DNA of 64,000 nt from Yersinia intermedia. Lineage in GTDB: Bacteria; Pseudomonadota; Gammaproteobacteria; Enterobacterales; Enterobacteriaceae. A model generated the notes under the pieces. The model was not told the DNA's origin and did no database searches. It worked only from the letters and a program-made list of their open reading frames with translations. The stretch spans positions 4,588,001-4,652,000 of the forward strand of contig NZ_LR134116.1 in the NCBI RefSeq assembly GCF_900635455.1. The letters are read 5' to 3'. The translations under genes and the position numbers were made by a program. Below are positions 29,294 to 37,906 of the stretch, piece by piece. Numbering within the stretch: position 1 is the first letter of the stretch; each line of letters opens with the position of its first letter.

Positions 29294-29968
29294 ATGAAGT
29301 ATCCACAGATTTATATTGGTAAAATTGAGCCTTATAACGGCAGCTCCCCGAGCGCGATTGGAAAACGCCAGGTTCAGGGTGGCATCATGCTTACAGCTCT
29401 GGGATTGGAAGGGGATGAACAAGCCGAAACCCGCTTTCACGGCGGGCCAGACCGCGCCTTATGCCATTATCCACGAGAACACTATTCCCACTGGATAGAG
29501 CGATTCCCTGCACAGGAAGATATTTTCGTAGCACCAGCCTATGGTGAAAACATCTCAACTCTGGGCATGACGGAACAAAATGTCTATATGGGGGATATCT
29601 ACCGCTGGGGAGGGGCTATCATTCAGGTGACCCAACCGCGTTCACCTTGTTACAAACTCAACTTCCATTTCGCTATCGAGGAAATGTCGGCACTGATGCA
29701 ACAAACCGGTTATTGCGGCTGGCTGTATCGCGTAATTTCCACCGGTATTGTCAGTGAGGGCCATGCATTAGAGCTGTTGGCGCGCACCAGTGATATCTCA
29801 GTGGCAGAGGCTATTACCATCGCCTGGCATATGCCGTTCGATGAAGAACAGTATCGCCGCTTGTTGTCCGTATCGGGGTTGTCAGCCAGTTGGAGTAAAA
29901 CCATGCTAACGCGCCTGTCGCAAGGAAAGATCGAGGATTTCAATCGGCGGTTATTAGGGAATACCTAA
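29294..29968 (+). CDS. yiiM: YiiM-like MOSC domain protein
   Basis: A 224-residue MOSC-domain protein. In E. coli YiiM uses molybdenum cofactor to reduce N-hydroxylated compounds such as 6-N-hydroxylaminopurine, which protects DNA from base analogues. The conserved MOSC features are GLEGDEQAETRFHGGPDRALCHYPREHY near residues 34-60, AYGENISTLGM near 79, and TQPRSPCYKLNFHF near 112 with the expected cofactor-binding Cys. Start and AAGGAG site agree. It appears to be a single gene between the chemoreceptor gene and the toxin-antitoxin pair. Confidence 0.9.
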   Translation: MKYPQIYIGKIEPYNGSSPSAIGKRQVQGGIMLTALGLEGDEQAETRFHGGPDRALCHYPREHYSHWIERFPAQEDIFVAPAYGENISTLGMTEQNVYMGDIYRWGGAIIQVTQPRSPCYKLNFHFAIEEMSALMQQTGYCGWLYRVISTGIVSEGHALELLARTSDISVAEAITIAWHMPFDEEQYRRLLSVSGLSASWSKTMLTRLSQGKIEDFNRRLLGNT

Positions 29969-30021
29969 TGATAGAGGTTATTGAATAGCAAAATATGCCG
30001 ATCTTTATTGATAAACTTGAC

Positions 30022-30041
30022 TGTATCTCAATTGAGATACA
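30022..30041. promoter_or_regulatory. Perfect 20-bp palindrome, operator of the toxin-antitoxin operon
   Basis: TGTATCTCAA-TTGAGATACA is perfectly self-complementary and lies 29 bases before the antitoxin start, overlapping a TTGAC promoter-like sequence. Ribbon-helix-helix antitoxins of the RelB/DinJ group repress their own operon by binding such palindromes. The function is therefore strongly suggested though untested. Confidence 0.85.
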
Positions 30042-30069
30042 AACTCAGTTTATTGATGAGGAGGCAAAA

Positions 30070-30351
30070 ATGGCTACACACACCACAATGTTGCATGTCC
30101 GTATTGATGATGACGTCAAAAAACAGGCAACAGCAGCACTCAATGCAATGGGCCTTTCGGTTTCCGACGCTGTGCGTTTATTTTTAAATCGCGTCGTCGC
30201 TGATCAGGCATTTCCATTCGAATTGAAAGTACCTAACCCCCAGACTCGTGCGGCGATGCAGGAAGCAGAAGAGATAGTTCAAGCCCATAGCGCACGTTTT
30301 ACTACTTCGGATGAGTTATTTATTGAACTTGAAAAAGACAACAGTAAGTAA
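30070..30351 (+). CDS. dinJ: DinJ/RelB-family antitoxin
   Basis: A 93-residue antitoxin of a type II system. I chose ATG 30070 because AGGAGG is six bases upstream; the open frame upstream to 29995 covers the operator palindrome and is not credible as coding. The N-terminus (MLHVRIDDDVKKQATAALNAMGLSVSDAVRLFLNRVV) is a ribbon-helix-helix DNA-binding domain, and the C-terminal half is the toxin-wrapping part. It resembles E. coli DinJ in length and pattern. The toxin gene follows ten bases after the stop. Chromosomal systems of this type often act in stress or in stabilising DNA segments. Confidence 0.9.
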   Translation: MATHTTMLHVRIDDDVKKQATAALNAMGLSVSDAVRLFLNRVVADQAFPFELKVPNPQTRAAMQEAEEIVQAHSARFTTSDELFIELEKDNSK

Positions 30352-30361
30352 ACGAACGACA

Positions 30362-30652
30362 ATGCCAAGGACGGCAGATTATACCAAAGACTTCCTTAAA
30401 GACTGGGAAAGGCTGTCCCGCAGTGGTCGTTATGATATGTATCGACTCAAACATGCCATGTTACTGCTTATTGCAAATGATACGCCGTTAGGTGCCGAAT
30501 GGTTAGACCATCCACTTAAAGGAGACTGGGAAAATTTCCGAGAATGCCATATCGGAGGAGATTTTTTACTGATCTATAAATTAAGTAGCAGCAGTAAAAT
30601 AAGCCAGATTATCTTTGTTCGCGCAGGCACCCACTCAGAACTGTTTGATTGA
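30362..30652 (+). CDS. yafQ: YafQ-family mRNA interferase toxin
   Basis: A 96-residue RelE-superfamily toxin predicted to cut mRNA on the ribosome. I chose ATG 30362 so that it begins MPRTADYTKDFLKDWERL; the longer frame from 30311 would overlap the antitoxin. YafQ catalytic residues are conserved at matching positions: His50 (DHPLKG), His63 and Asp67 (ECHIGGDFLLIYK). His91 and Phe95 near the end (RAGTHSELFD) correspond to His87 and Phe91 of E. coli YafQ with a four-residue insertion. Paired with the DinJ-like antitoxin in one operon under the palindromic operator. It looks intact and functional. Confidence 0.9.
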   Translation: MPRTADYTKDFLKDWERLSRSGRYDMYRLKHAMLLLIANDTPLGAEWLDHPLKGDWENFRECHIGGDFLLIYKLSSSSKISQIIFVRAGTHSELFD

Positions 30653-30717
30653 TAATATTTACAAAAACAAACCGGGTAGCGGCCATGCCACCCACCCGGA
30701 TTTAGCGCTGCGATTAA

Positions 30718-31074
30718 TCAGAATGCTTTTTTCGCGTAGCCGGTCACTTCTTTCAGGCCCATTTCACGGCCTAATGCCGTCATTGGGTGTACCACCACAA
30801 TGCCGCGTACCGCTTTCTTTAACGTGCCCATATCCGCCTGCTCTTTTTTAGTAATAGCACGGCTGAACGGCAGTTGAGCTAGCTTTTGTGCTTCAGCACT
30901 CAGGTTTTTGACCCGCACTTCTTTCAGGCGCTGAATTTCAGCCGCCAGTTTCTCTTTTTCTTTCATATGCTGCGCGATCAAATCCATATTGCCCTGTTGG
31001 ATCACGATAGGGTCTTTGTGGTTCAGCGCATCCAGCATGTCGCTTAGACGTTTGATTTCTGCATGTTCTTTCAT
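30718..31074 (-). CDS. yibL: YibL-like ribosome-associated protein (DUF2810)
   Basis: A 118-residue cytoplasmic protein closely matching E. coli YibL (about 120 residues). It has a long charged helical N-terminal part ([30 protein letters not shown]) and a conserved C-terminal block ([37 protein letters not shown]). YibL has been found with ribosomes, but its molecular role is unclear. In E. coli it also lies next to mtlADR, so this is conserved neighbourhood although a regulator and a LysE-type exporter intervene here. The ribosome site is weak. Confidence 0.9.
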   Translation of the reverse strand: MKEHAEIKRLSDMLDALNHKDPIVIQQGNMDLIAQHMKEKEKLAAEIQRLKEVRVKNLSAEAQKLAQLPFSRAITKKEQADMGTLKKAVRGIVVVHPMTALGREMGLKEVTGYAKKAF

Positions 31075-31166
31075 AGTATTGGCCCGTACATGCCACTGAT
31101 GGGCACGATATTTCGCTAAAGTTGGGGATAGGATAGCACTGATTGTGCATCAAGATAGAGAGTGTA

Positions 31167-32648
31167 TCAGGATGCGGGCTTTTCAGCAGCAGCCTCCTGT
31201 ATTGGTTGCCACTGCATTCCCGCCGGCAGGCTGCTAATTTCACAAGCTACCGCCCCGAGCCTGACCAAAGCCTGGGTATAGTGGTGGTTGAACGGATAAC
31301 AACACGAGAGGCGAAAAGCATTACGATAGCGGCCACTCGGCGAGTAAAGCGTGCCGGGGGTCAGGCATATCTGTTCTTGCAGCAATTGATGAAATAGCGC
31401 CACGGTATCGACACTGGCAGGGAACTCCACCCAGAAAACAAAACCACCTGCTGGTTGGGTCACTTTGGTCCCACGCGGGAAGTACTGTGCAATGAGTTGC
31501 TGCGCCTGCTGTACCTGTTGCGCATAACGTCGGCGTAGCCCGCGCAGGTGGTGGTCGTAACCGCCAGACTCCAGAAACAGTGCCAGTGTTTTTGATAATA
31601 ATGCCGGTTCTGCCATCGACGACACTGCTTTTAACTTATGTAATGCCTCCGCGAAGCGGCCACCATCAATCCAGCCGATGCGGAAGTCCGGGGCCAGTGT
31701 TTTGGTGAAACTGGAACAGAACAGCACCCAGCCATCGCGATCAAAGGCTTTTACCGCTGGGGACAACGTTGTACCAAATTGTATTTCTGCATATAAACCA
31801 TCTTCTATCAGTGGCACCTGATGATCGTTCATCAACTGCGCCAGGCGTTTTTTCGCCGCCAGCGGCATCGTAAAGCCTAACGGATTCTGCACCGTTGGCA
31901 TGGCGATCAATGCATTCAACCGCCCCTCCTGAAGCAGTAATTCCAACACATCCAGCGATAAACCTTGCTGTGGATCGGTTGGAATCTCCACTGTTTTCAG
32001 GCCAAGGCTGGCAAGCAAAGGCATCAGATAGAAATAGGTTGGCGATTCCAGCCCGACACAATCACCCGGTTTGGTGGTGACCCGCAACGCTAACTGCAAC
32101 GCTTCCATACAACCATGCGTAATAGTGATATCAGCCGGATTAGCCAGCATACCTAGGGTCATGGCGCGACGGGCGATTTGCTGACGTAGGCGCTGGCACC
32201 CCGGTGGCAACGCGTATTGACTGATTAACTGTGGCTCGCGACGCAACAGCGATGCCATGATGCGGCCCAACTTGGCACTGGGGTAAAAATCCGCCGTTTG
32301 CGGGCAGGCGAGCGAGATATTAGTAAAGCGGGGGTTTTGTTGTGCGGCAAATACCGTATCAATTAAATCCAGCACCTCATTCACCGGTTTGCCGACTGTC
32401 GCTGTCGGCACCACCGCCGTTGACGCACTACAGACATAAAACCCTGACTGCGGACGCGCCTCAATCAAACCACGATCCTCCAGCGTACGATAAGCTGCCA
32501 CCACCGTATTAATACTCACCTGATGGTTTTTGGCATAACCGCGCACTGATGGCAGGCGGCTACCCGCCAGCAAACTGCCTTTTTTAATGGCCTGCGCCAA
32601 ATTCTCAGCCACTTGCAAGTAGCGAATTTCATTCATAACAACAGGCAT
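31167..32648 (-). CDS. MocR-type regulator (GntR HTH fused to PLP aminotransferase domain)
   Basis: I chose ATG 32648 (493 residues) because GGAG lies upstream; a start at ATG 32636 is possible. Residues 1-75 are a GntR winged helix (LAQAIKKGSLLAGSRLPSVRGYAKNHQVSINTVVAAYRTLEDRGLIEARPQSGFYV). The rest is a fold-type I aminotransferase domain with the PLP lysine in LFCSSFTKTLAPDFRIGW near residue 300 and conserved VQNPLGFT near 250. MocR proteins bind PLP and often regulate a divergent gene. Here the divergent gene is a LysE-type exporter, and a GTACAGTT/AACTGTAC inverted repeat sits between them. It resembles E. coli YdcR in layout but is not clearly that gene. Confidence 0.9.
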   Translation of the reverse strand: MPVVMNEIRYLQVAENLAQAIKKGSLLAGSRLPSVRGYAKNHQVSINTVVAAYRTLEDRGLIEARPQSGFYVCSASTAVVPTATVGKPVNEVLDLIDTVFAAQQNPRFTNISLACPQTADFYPSAKLGRIMASLLRREPQLISQYALPPGCQRLRQQIARRAMTLGMLANPADITITHGCMEALQLALRVTTKPGDCVGLESPTYFYLMPLLASLGLKTVEIPTDPQQGLSLDVLELLLQEGRLNALIAMPTVQNPLGFTMPLAAKKRLAQLMNDHQVPLIEDGLYAEIQFGTTLSPAVKAFDRDGWVLFCSSFTKTLAPDFRIGWIDGGRFAEALHKLKAVSSMAEPALLSKTLALFLESGGYDHHLRGLRRRYAQQVQQAQQLIAQYFPRGTKVTQPAGGFVFWVEFPASVDTVALFHQLLQEQICLTPGTLYSPSGRYRNAFRLSCCYPFNHHYTQALVRLGAVACEISSLPAGMQWQPIQEAAAEKPAS

Positions 32649-32675
32649 GGTGACAGTTCTCCGCAGGTTCAATAG

Positions 32676-32703
32676 GTACAGTTCAAACTTATGCAAACTG
32701 TAC
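32676..32703. promoter_or_regulatory. Inverted repeat, candidate operator of the MocR-type regulator
   Basis: GTACAGTT (32676-32683) and AACTGTAC (32696-32703) form a perfect 8-bp inverted repeat with a 12-base spacer, 28 bases upstream of the regulator start and on the side facing the divergent exporter. A further partial copy (GACAGTT) lies at 32652. Position and symmetry fit a GntR-type operator. Confidence 0.65.
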
Positions 32704-32778
32704 CCACAACAATAGATAACTTCTGCTTCTAACGCCACAGCGGTTTGCTGTTTAAGCTGAATACCTTGATAACATAAA

Positions 32779-32852
32779 TAATACCCACAGTAATTGGAGT
32801 TGCCGCCAGGCCGATGAGATGACTAAGCCCGTGCAACTTCGAGTACGAAGGG
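32779..32852 (+). repeat. ERIC-family deletion derivative reaching into the exporter leader
   Basis: ATACCCACAGTAATTGGAGTTG at the left, a shortened middle with CCGATGAGATGACTAAG, and GCAACTTCGAGTACGAAGGG at the right are ERIC segments with core deletions. The right terminus merges into GGGGAGGACATCCC, so the repeat end supplies part of the ribosome site of the exporter gene. Confidence 0.75.
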
Positions 32853-32863
32853 GAGGACATCCC

Positions 32864-33472
32864 ATGCTAGACAGTGCTTTCATCAGTTACGTTACCGTTA
32901 TGTCGATCACGCCAGGTCCAAATAACCTGTTATTAGCCGCATCTGGTGTTAATTTTGGCTTACGTCGCACCTTGCCGATGATGCTGGGGATTACCTTTGG
33001 CTGCGCATTGCAATGTGCATTAATGACCACATTGCTGGCATTAATTCTCAGTTGGCTGGGGGTTATTCGCCTACCACTGGTGACGTTGGGATGTGCTTAC
33101 TTATTCTGGTTATCGTGGAAAATTTTTAATTCCGGTAGCCCGAAGTCAAGGGATGGACAACAACCAATGGGATTTATCCAGGGGGCATTATTTCAAGCCA
33201 TTAATCCAAAAGCCTGGCTGATGGCTATGAATGTCGCCATCTTATTTACACCACGTGAAGGCGCTACGCTGAGCCACACCCTACTGATTGTTAGTGGTTT
33301 TGCTTTGTTGAATCTGCCTTGTGTGGCCGTGTGGGCGGTGATGGGGGATCAGCTACGCCATGCATTGCGAGTTAACTGGAAACTACGATTATTCAATGGA
33401 GTGATGGGGGGCTTGATGGCAATAACAGCATTGTGGCTGTTAGTTGACGAATGGCTCAGTGTGTTGCAGTAA
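32864..33472 (+). CDS. LysE/RhtB-family amino acid exporter
   Basis: I chose ATG 32864 (202 residues, MLDSAFISYVTVMSITPGPNNLLLAASG) with GGGGAGG eight bases upstream. The family signature TPGPNN is near residue 14, and about six membrane helices are visible. NPKAWLMA near 125 is also conserved. Proteins of this family export amino acids or related metabolites, and the exact substrate is unknown. It diverges from the MocR-type regulator, which is the likely controller. Its stop lies one base from the stop of convergent mtlR. Confidence 0.9.
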   Translation: MLDSAFISYVTVMSITPGPNNLLLAASGVNFGLRRTLPMMLGITFGCALQCALMTTLLALILSWLGVIRLPLVTLGCAYLFWLSWKIFNSGSPKSRDGQQPMGFIQGALFQAINPKAWLMAMNVAILFTPREGATLSHTLLIVSGFALLNLPCVAVWAVMGDQLRHALRVNWKLRLFNGVMGGLMAITALWLLVDEWLSVLQ

Positions 33473-33473
33473 T

Positions 33474-34028
33474 TCAGGCATGGCCGAGTGGTGAAAGTTT
33501 AGAAACCTGTTTTAAGCTAATGCGGGAAAGCAATTCGGTAATCGAGAGCACCATAGTGGAACGCACCATTTGCTGATAACGCTGGCGTTGCATGGCAATC
33601 AGCGACGCGTCTGCTTCATCTGGGCGCAGGAAAGTTGGCACTGGCGGCAATTCAGCCACACAATGTAATTCACCAAATGGCCCGAGGATTTCGTCGTCAG
33701 TAAAGCGATACTCGGTGCCATCATGGTTCAGCTCTTCACGTAGTGCCATCAATAGCTCAGCATCTTCATATTCATGACGGGTGATCACACCCAAGGCATA
33801 AACCAACTTTAGCCGGACAGATAGCTCACCAAGCGGCCCATCGCCAACCAGCAATGGCTCCACGGCATATTTCACCGCATAGTCATCTTTACGAAAAACC
33901 TGCACCACGAGAATATTCAGCGCTTCTGCCAATAATTCGACAGCAGCCATCAAGAAACTCCGAACGGTCTTGCCTGCGTTCAGATGCTCAAGTACCCGAT
34001 TCTCAAATGCCTGTGTTTTTTCAATCAT
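33474..34028 (-). CDS. mtlR: MtlR, mannitol operon repressor
   Basis: A 184-residue protein matching E. coli MtlR (195 residues), which lowers mtl operon expression by an unclear route and lacks a classical HTH. Conserved stretches: QAFENRVLEHLNAGKTVRSFLMAAVELL, VFRKDDYAVKYAVEPLLVGDGPLGELSVRLKL, and EYEDAELLMALREELNHDGTEY. The ATG at 34028 is the only possible start because a stop codon lies just upstream in frame. It is the last gene of mtlA-mtlD-mtlR. A 69-bp ERIC-type element separates it from mtlD. Confidence 0.95.
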   Translation of the reverse strand: MIEKTQAFENRVLEHLNAGKTVRSFLMAAVELLAEALNILVVQVFRKDDYAVKYAVEPLLVGDGPLGELSVRLKLVYALGVITRHEYEDAELLMALREELNHDGTEYRFTDDEILGPFGELHCVAELPPVPTFLRPDEADASLIAMQRQRYQQMVRSTMVLSITELLSRISLKQVSKLSPLGHA

Positions 34029-34101
34029 CGCTTGTCACTGAGGTGGTTTCAGAATATCGGGCTATGAAAAGATAAATACCGCGCAATCTGACACGGTATT
34101 T

Positions 34102-34170
34102 ATCCCTGTAATACTTCAAGCCGCATGTGCGTTGACAGCCTTCCCGCAACTCGAATTATTTAGGGTATAT
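34102..34170 (-). repeat. 69-bp ERIC-family short element between mtlD and mtlR
   Basis: Read on the minus strand it begins ATACCCTAAATAATTCGAGT and ends CTTGAAGTATTACAGGGAT. It matches the element at 26985-27053 nearly base for base, in the opposite orientation. It lies within the mtl transcript upstream of mtlR. Confidence 0.8.
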
Positions 34171-34209
34171 CACCTAACGCAAACTCGTTTTGTTCATAAC
34201 GAAACAAAA

Positions 34210-35373
34210 TTAGTGCGCCAGCTTGTCCTGCATGGCGTTATACACATTCACCGCCTGTTCGACAACCTCGCCATCAGCGGGTAAGCCTGAAATTTGCGCT
34301 AAAGCAGCTTTCGGCCCCAATTTCGCCAGTAATTCAACCAACTCCTGAGCTTGTGGATCTTGCTCACTGCGATAACTCATGGCCGCCGCAATACCGGTTA
34401 CCAGATTGGTGTGTGGCAGTTGGTACTCAAGTGTACCCAATAGCGGTTTGATCAATCGATCACCGGCACTCAGTTTACGTAATGGCTGACGGCCAACACG
34501 CTCAACATCGTCATGCAGGTAAGGGTTCTCAAAACGGGAGATGATTTTATTGATATAAGCGGCATGTTTTTGTGGATCAAAAGCATAGCGTTTAATCAGT
34601 ACCGCACCACTCTCTTCCATTGCGCCTTTCACTGTCTGGCGTACTGCTGGGTCCAGAATGGCATCACGGATGGTTTGATGGCCTGCCAGTTGCCCCAGAT
34701 AGGCCGTTATCGCATGACCGGTGTTCAGGGTGAAGAGTTTACGCTCCACAAACGCCATCAGATTGTCGGTCAACTCCATACCTGCGATTTCCGGTGGCTG
34801 CCCTTTGAACTGGGTGCCATCAACAATCCACTCGCTGAAGGTTTCTACCGTCACTGCCAGAATATCTGTACTGCCTGCTTCTGATGGCGGCACTATACGG
34901 TCTACCGCAGAATCAACGAAACCGACATGCTGCTCAACCCACGCTTGTTCACTTTCCGGTAACGCAGCGAAGACATGTTGTTTTAACTGGCTGGTTCCGC
35001 GCACCATATTCTCACAGGCAATAATATTCAGCGGGCGAGTATTACCTTGTTGATGACGAGCGGCTAAGCCTTGTGCCACAGTGCCGGCAATACGTGCCAG
35101 AATCTGCGGGCCAACCGCGGTGGTGACAATATCGGCGTCAGCAATCAGCGCCACCACGTCTGGGCTACTACTGTTTACCGCACTTACGTTTTTGACTTCT
35201 TCAACCCGCGCCTGCTCACCGACCACATTGACTTGATAACTTTTACGTTTATTCAGTTCGTCCAGCAGCGGCTGGTTAACATCTGCGAAGGTCAGTTGCG
35301 CACCGGCATCAGCAAGAAGTTTACCAATGAAGCCCCGGCCAATGTTACCTGCGCCAAAATGTAATGCTTTCAT
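34210..35373 (-). CDS. mtlD: MtlD, mannitol-1-phosphate 5-dehydrogenase
   Basis: Oxidises D-mannitol 1-phosphate to fructose 6-phosphate with NAD. I chose ATG 35373 (387 residues, [26 protein letters not shown]); the frame extends 13 codons further, but AAAGGT lies just upstream of this ATG and family members start here. The NAD-binding glycine motif is [11 protein letters not shown]. Conserved blocks include [41 protein letters not shown] and KRYAFD. Second gene of the mtl operon; a perfect 9-bp stem lies between it and mtlA. Confidence 0.97.
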   Translation of the reverse strand: MKALHFGAGNIGRGFIGKLLADAGAQLTFADVNQPLLDELNKRKSYQVNVVGEQARVEEVKNVSAVNSSSPDVVALIADADIVTTAVGPQILARIAGTVAQGLAARHQQGNTRPLNIIACENMVRGTSQLKQHVFAALPESEQAWVEQHVGFVDSAVDRIVPPSEAGSTDILAVTVETFSEWIVDGTQFKGQPPEIAGMELTDNLMAFVERKLFTLNTGHAITAYLGQLAGHQTIRDAILDPAVRQTVKGAMEESGAVLIKRYAFDPQKHAAYINKIISRFENPYLHDDVERVGRQPLRKLSAGDRLIKPLLGTLEYQLPHTNLVTGIAAAMSYRSEQDPQAQELVELLAKLGPKAALAQISGLPADGEVVEQAVNVYNAMQDKLAH

Positions 35374-35395
35374 GTTTTTTACCTTTTGCTGTAGA

Positions 35396-35419
35396 AGGGC
35401 CGTTTCTCCCAACGGCCCT
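35396..35419 (-). other. Intercistronic stem-loop between mtlA and mtlD
   Basis: AGGGCCGTT (35396-35404) and AACGGCCCT (35411-35419) form a perfect 9-bp stem with a six-base loop, 18 bases after the mtlA stop and 23 bases before the mtlD start. It may tune the relative levels of transporter and dehydrogenase. Confidence 0.6.
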
Positions 35420-35436
35420 ATTCAGTTATTGCTGGG

Positions 35437-37359
35437 TTACTTTTTGCCACCCAATAAGTCCAATACTTCCTGCACGCTGGTAGTTTTGCTTAAACGCTCA
35501 ATGACAGAATCATCGTCCAGCGCATTTGTCAGGCTGGTAATAACATGAATGTGCTCATTATTACGGGCCGCAATACCAATCACCAAACGCGCCACTTCAT
35601 CTTCTTCGTCGCCAAAGCGCACGCCGTCAGGGTATTGGCAAAATACCACCCCGGTTTTCAGCACACGGTCTTTCGCTTCGATGGTACCGTGCGGTACCGC
35701 GATAGATTCGCCCAGATAGGTGGAGGTCAGTTTTTCACGTTCCAGCATCGCTTCAACATATTCCGGCTCAACATAGCCCCCCTTCACCAACTGCTCACCG
35801 GCGAAGCGAATAGCTTGCTCTTTGGTGGCTGCGTGTTGATTGAGGAAGATATTCCCTGCGCCCAACTTGAACAAATTGGCTTCAGAGGCTTCAAAGCTAT
35901 CGTCCAGCGTTTCAATCACTTTCTGAGTGCTCGCTGTCGTGTTAGCCGCCTCCACCAAACGGGCTGTCAGGTTGGTGTACAACTGGCTATCAAGGAAGTT
36001 GGTCAGCGAGATATGTTGCGCTTGTGGCGCATGGCGCATGGCTCGCTCAGTCAAATCACGGTGGGTGATAACCAAGTCCACATCTTCTGGCAAGTTGTTG
36101 ATAGCACAGTTAGTCACAGAGATATGCTTCAAGCCTGCATCTTGTATTTTCTTACGCAGCACACCTGCGCCCATCGCACTAGAACCCATACCTGCATCAC
36201 AAGCTACGATGATTTTACGCACTGTGGTCAGGTCGCCTGCGGCAGCGGCAGCATTCGCTGCTTGTGCGCCTTTAGATTGCGCTTTCATATCTTGCATACG
36301 GCGAGTCGCATCTTCCAGGCTGTCTTCCTCGTCGTCTTTGACTTTAGAGGTTTTCAGCAAGATAGCAGACACCACGAAGGACACAGCAAACGCAGCAGCA
36401 ACTGCAGCAATGTTGGCAAAATAAGCACCTTTAGGTGTCATCGCCAATACTGCCAGGATAGAACCAGGAGATGCAGGTGATACCAGACCGCCGTTCAGCA
36501 TAGTCAGAGTGAACACGCCGGTCATACCGCCCAGAATAACCGCCAGCAATAAGCGCGGGTTCATCAGCACATATGGGAAATAGATTTCGTGGATACCACC
36601 GAAGAAATGGATGATAGCCGCGCCGCCAGCAGATTGCTTAGCGTTGCCTCTACCGAAGAACATGTAAGCCATCAACACACCCATACCTGGGCCTGGGTTT
36701 GCTTCGATCAGGAAGAAGATAGATTTACCGGTTTCAGTCGCCTGCTGGATACCCAGAGGTGAGAAGATACCGTGGTTAATCGCGTTATTCAGGAACAGGA
36801 TTTTGGCTGGTTCGACGAAGATAGACGTTAATGGCAGCAGGTTAAGCTGCACCATGATATGCACACCAGCAGCCAGTGCTTTAGACAACACCTCTACAAA
36901 TGGGCCAATCGCCATAAAGGCCAAAATCGCCAACAGCATACCGATGATACCGGCTGAGAAGTTGTTAACCAGCATCTCAAAGCCGCTTTTGATTTTACCT
37001 TCAACCCAACGGTCAAAGTGTTTGATTGCCCAGCCACCCAGTGGACCCACAATCATCGCACCGAGGAACATTGGCATATCGGCACCAACGATAACACCCA
37101 TGGTGGTGATAGCACCTACCACACCACCGCGATCGCCACCCACCAAACGGCCACCGGTAAAACCGATCAGCAGTGGTAACAGGTAAGTGATCATTGGGCC
37201 AACCAGTTTGGCTAGCGTTTCATTTGGCAGCCAGCCAGTTGGAATAAACAGTGCAGTGATAATACCCCAGGCAATAAATGCCCCGATATTGGGCATAACC
37301 ATGTTACTGAGGAATCGGCCAAAATTTTGAATTCTGACCTTTGCGTCTGGTGAAAACAT
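35437..37359 (-). CDS. mtlA: MtlA, mannitol-specific PTS enzyme II (CBA)
   Basis: Imports mannitol and phosphorylates it to mannitol 1-phosphate. It has 640 residues (E. coli 637) with the three domains in the usual order. The membrane EIIC domain is about 1-345 (opening MFSPDAKVRIQNFGRFLSNMVMPNIGAFIAWG). EIIB carries the phospho-Cys in VACDAGMGSSAMGAG near 387. EIIA carries the phospho-His in AVPHGTIEAKDRV near 557. AGGGG is found upstream of the ATG. The leader region has four CRP-type sites over 180 bases, so glucose repression should be strong. Confidence 0.98.
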   Translation of the reverse strand: MFSPDAKVRIQNFGRFLSNMVMPNIGAFIAWGIITALFIPTGWLPNETLAKLVGPMITYLLPLLIGFTGGRLVGGDRGGVVGAITTMGVIVGADMPMFLGAMIVGPLGGWAIKHFDRWVEGKIKSGFEMLVNNFSAGIIGMLLAILAFMAIGPFVEVLSKALAAGVHIMVQLNLLPLTSIFVEPAKILFLNNAINHGIFSPLGIQQATETGKSIFFLIEANPGPGMGVLMAYMFFGRGNAKQSAGGAAIIHFFGGIHEIYFPYVLMNPRLLLAVILGGMTGVFTLTMLNGGLVSPASPGSILAVLAMTPKGAYFANIAAVAAAFAVSFVVSAILLKTSKVKDDEEDSLEDATRRMQDMKAQSKGAQAANAAAAAGDLTTVRKIIVACDAGMGSSAMGAGVLRKKIQDAGLKHISVTNCAINNLPEDVDLVITHRDLTERAMRHAPQAQHISLTNFLDSQLYTNLTARLVEAANTTASTQKVIETLDDSFEASEANLFKLGAGNIFLNQHAATKEQAIRFAGEQLVKGGYVEPEYVEAMLEREKLTSTYLGESIAVPHGTIEAKDRVLKTGVVFCQYPDGVRFGDEEDEVARLVIGIAARNNEHIHVITSLTNALDDDSVIERLSKTTSVQEVLDLLGGKK

Positions 37360-37517
37360 AAAACACCCCTATTGGTACGCGCTAACAATAAGAGCGCGAT
37401 ATAATTGTTTTGTTGAGGCAGTTCTGCAAAACCCGCCGGTGTTATCGAATACAAACACGCTGTATGCAAAACAAACTCTAGCATGCTCCTTTATTCACGC
37501 GTAGCTCACCACCTTTG

Positions 37518-37533
37518 TGTGATCAATGTCACA
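37518..37533. promoter_or_regulatory. CRP site 1 upstream of mtlA
   Basis: TGTGA-TCAATG-TCACA has both CRP half-sites perfect with the correct spacer. It is the site nearest the mtlA start, about 160 bases upstream of it. Confidence 0.88.
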
Positions 37534-37561
37534 CCAAAACACCCATCACAGGGGTGTATTT

Positions 37562-37577
37562 GTTGACGCAGATCACA
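37562..37577. promoter_or_regulatory. CRP site 2 upstream of mtlA (one good half)
   Basis: GTTGA-CGCAGA-TCACA has one perfect and one degenerate half-site. Its centre is 44 bases from site 1. Confidence 0.55.
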
Positions 37578-37631
37578 CTAAATGGCTGTAAGAAAACCAC
37601 GAAGGCGAATTTTTAATCTATAAAGCCCAAT

Positions 37632-37653
37632 AAGAGTGATGTATATCACTCTT
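37632..37653. promoter_or_regulatory. CRP site 3 upstream of mtlA (perfect palindrome)
   Basis: AAGAGTGAT-GTAT-ATCACTCTT is a perfect inverted repeat with the CRP core GTGAT-N4-ATCAC. It is centred 73 bases from site 2. Confidence 0.75.
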
Positions 37654-37678
37654 TGTGTGGGTTAGTTTGTTTTGAAAA

Positions 37679-37694
37679 TGTGATGTTAATCACA
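37679..37694. promoter_or_regulatory. CRP site 4 upstream of mtlA
   Basis: TGTGA-TGTTAA-TCACA has both half-sites perfect and is centred 44 bases from site 3. Multiple CRP sites upstream of mtlA are established in E. coli, and the same arrangement is kept here. Confidence 0.85.
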
Positions 37695-37906
37695 AGTTAT
37701 TTTTGCGCGCAGAGAGGAGATGAGACATTCACTCGACTAATAACCTCTCAGACTCAACTCTTGGTAGAAATGTGTAATAAAATAACAGGGGGAAGGGGCA
37801 CACTATTGGAGCGGGTTTCGGTTGATATGAGTTTAGTGCTTAGGTTCGGATCAGGTTTCGGTTGATAAACGCTCAGAGGTCATTTTAGCTCAGTCGCCTC
37901 AACCGA

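Noticed and set aside
29995..30069. A longer antitoxin frame beginning upstream of the palindrome
   Set aside because: It would encode the operator as protein, and an AGGAGG site sits directly before ATG 30070.
35545..36480. A 311-codon plus-strand frame opposite mtlA
   Set aside because: Antisense to the conserved EIIB/EIIA region of mtlA. The His/Thr/Arg-rich translation has no domain.
37653..37865. A 70-codon rightward frame downstream of the mtlA control region
   Set aside because: It begins within the CRP-site region, has no ribosome site and no recognisable sequence.
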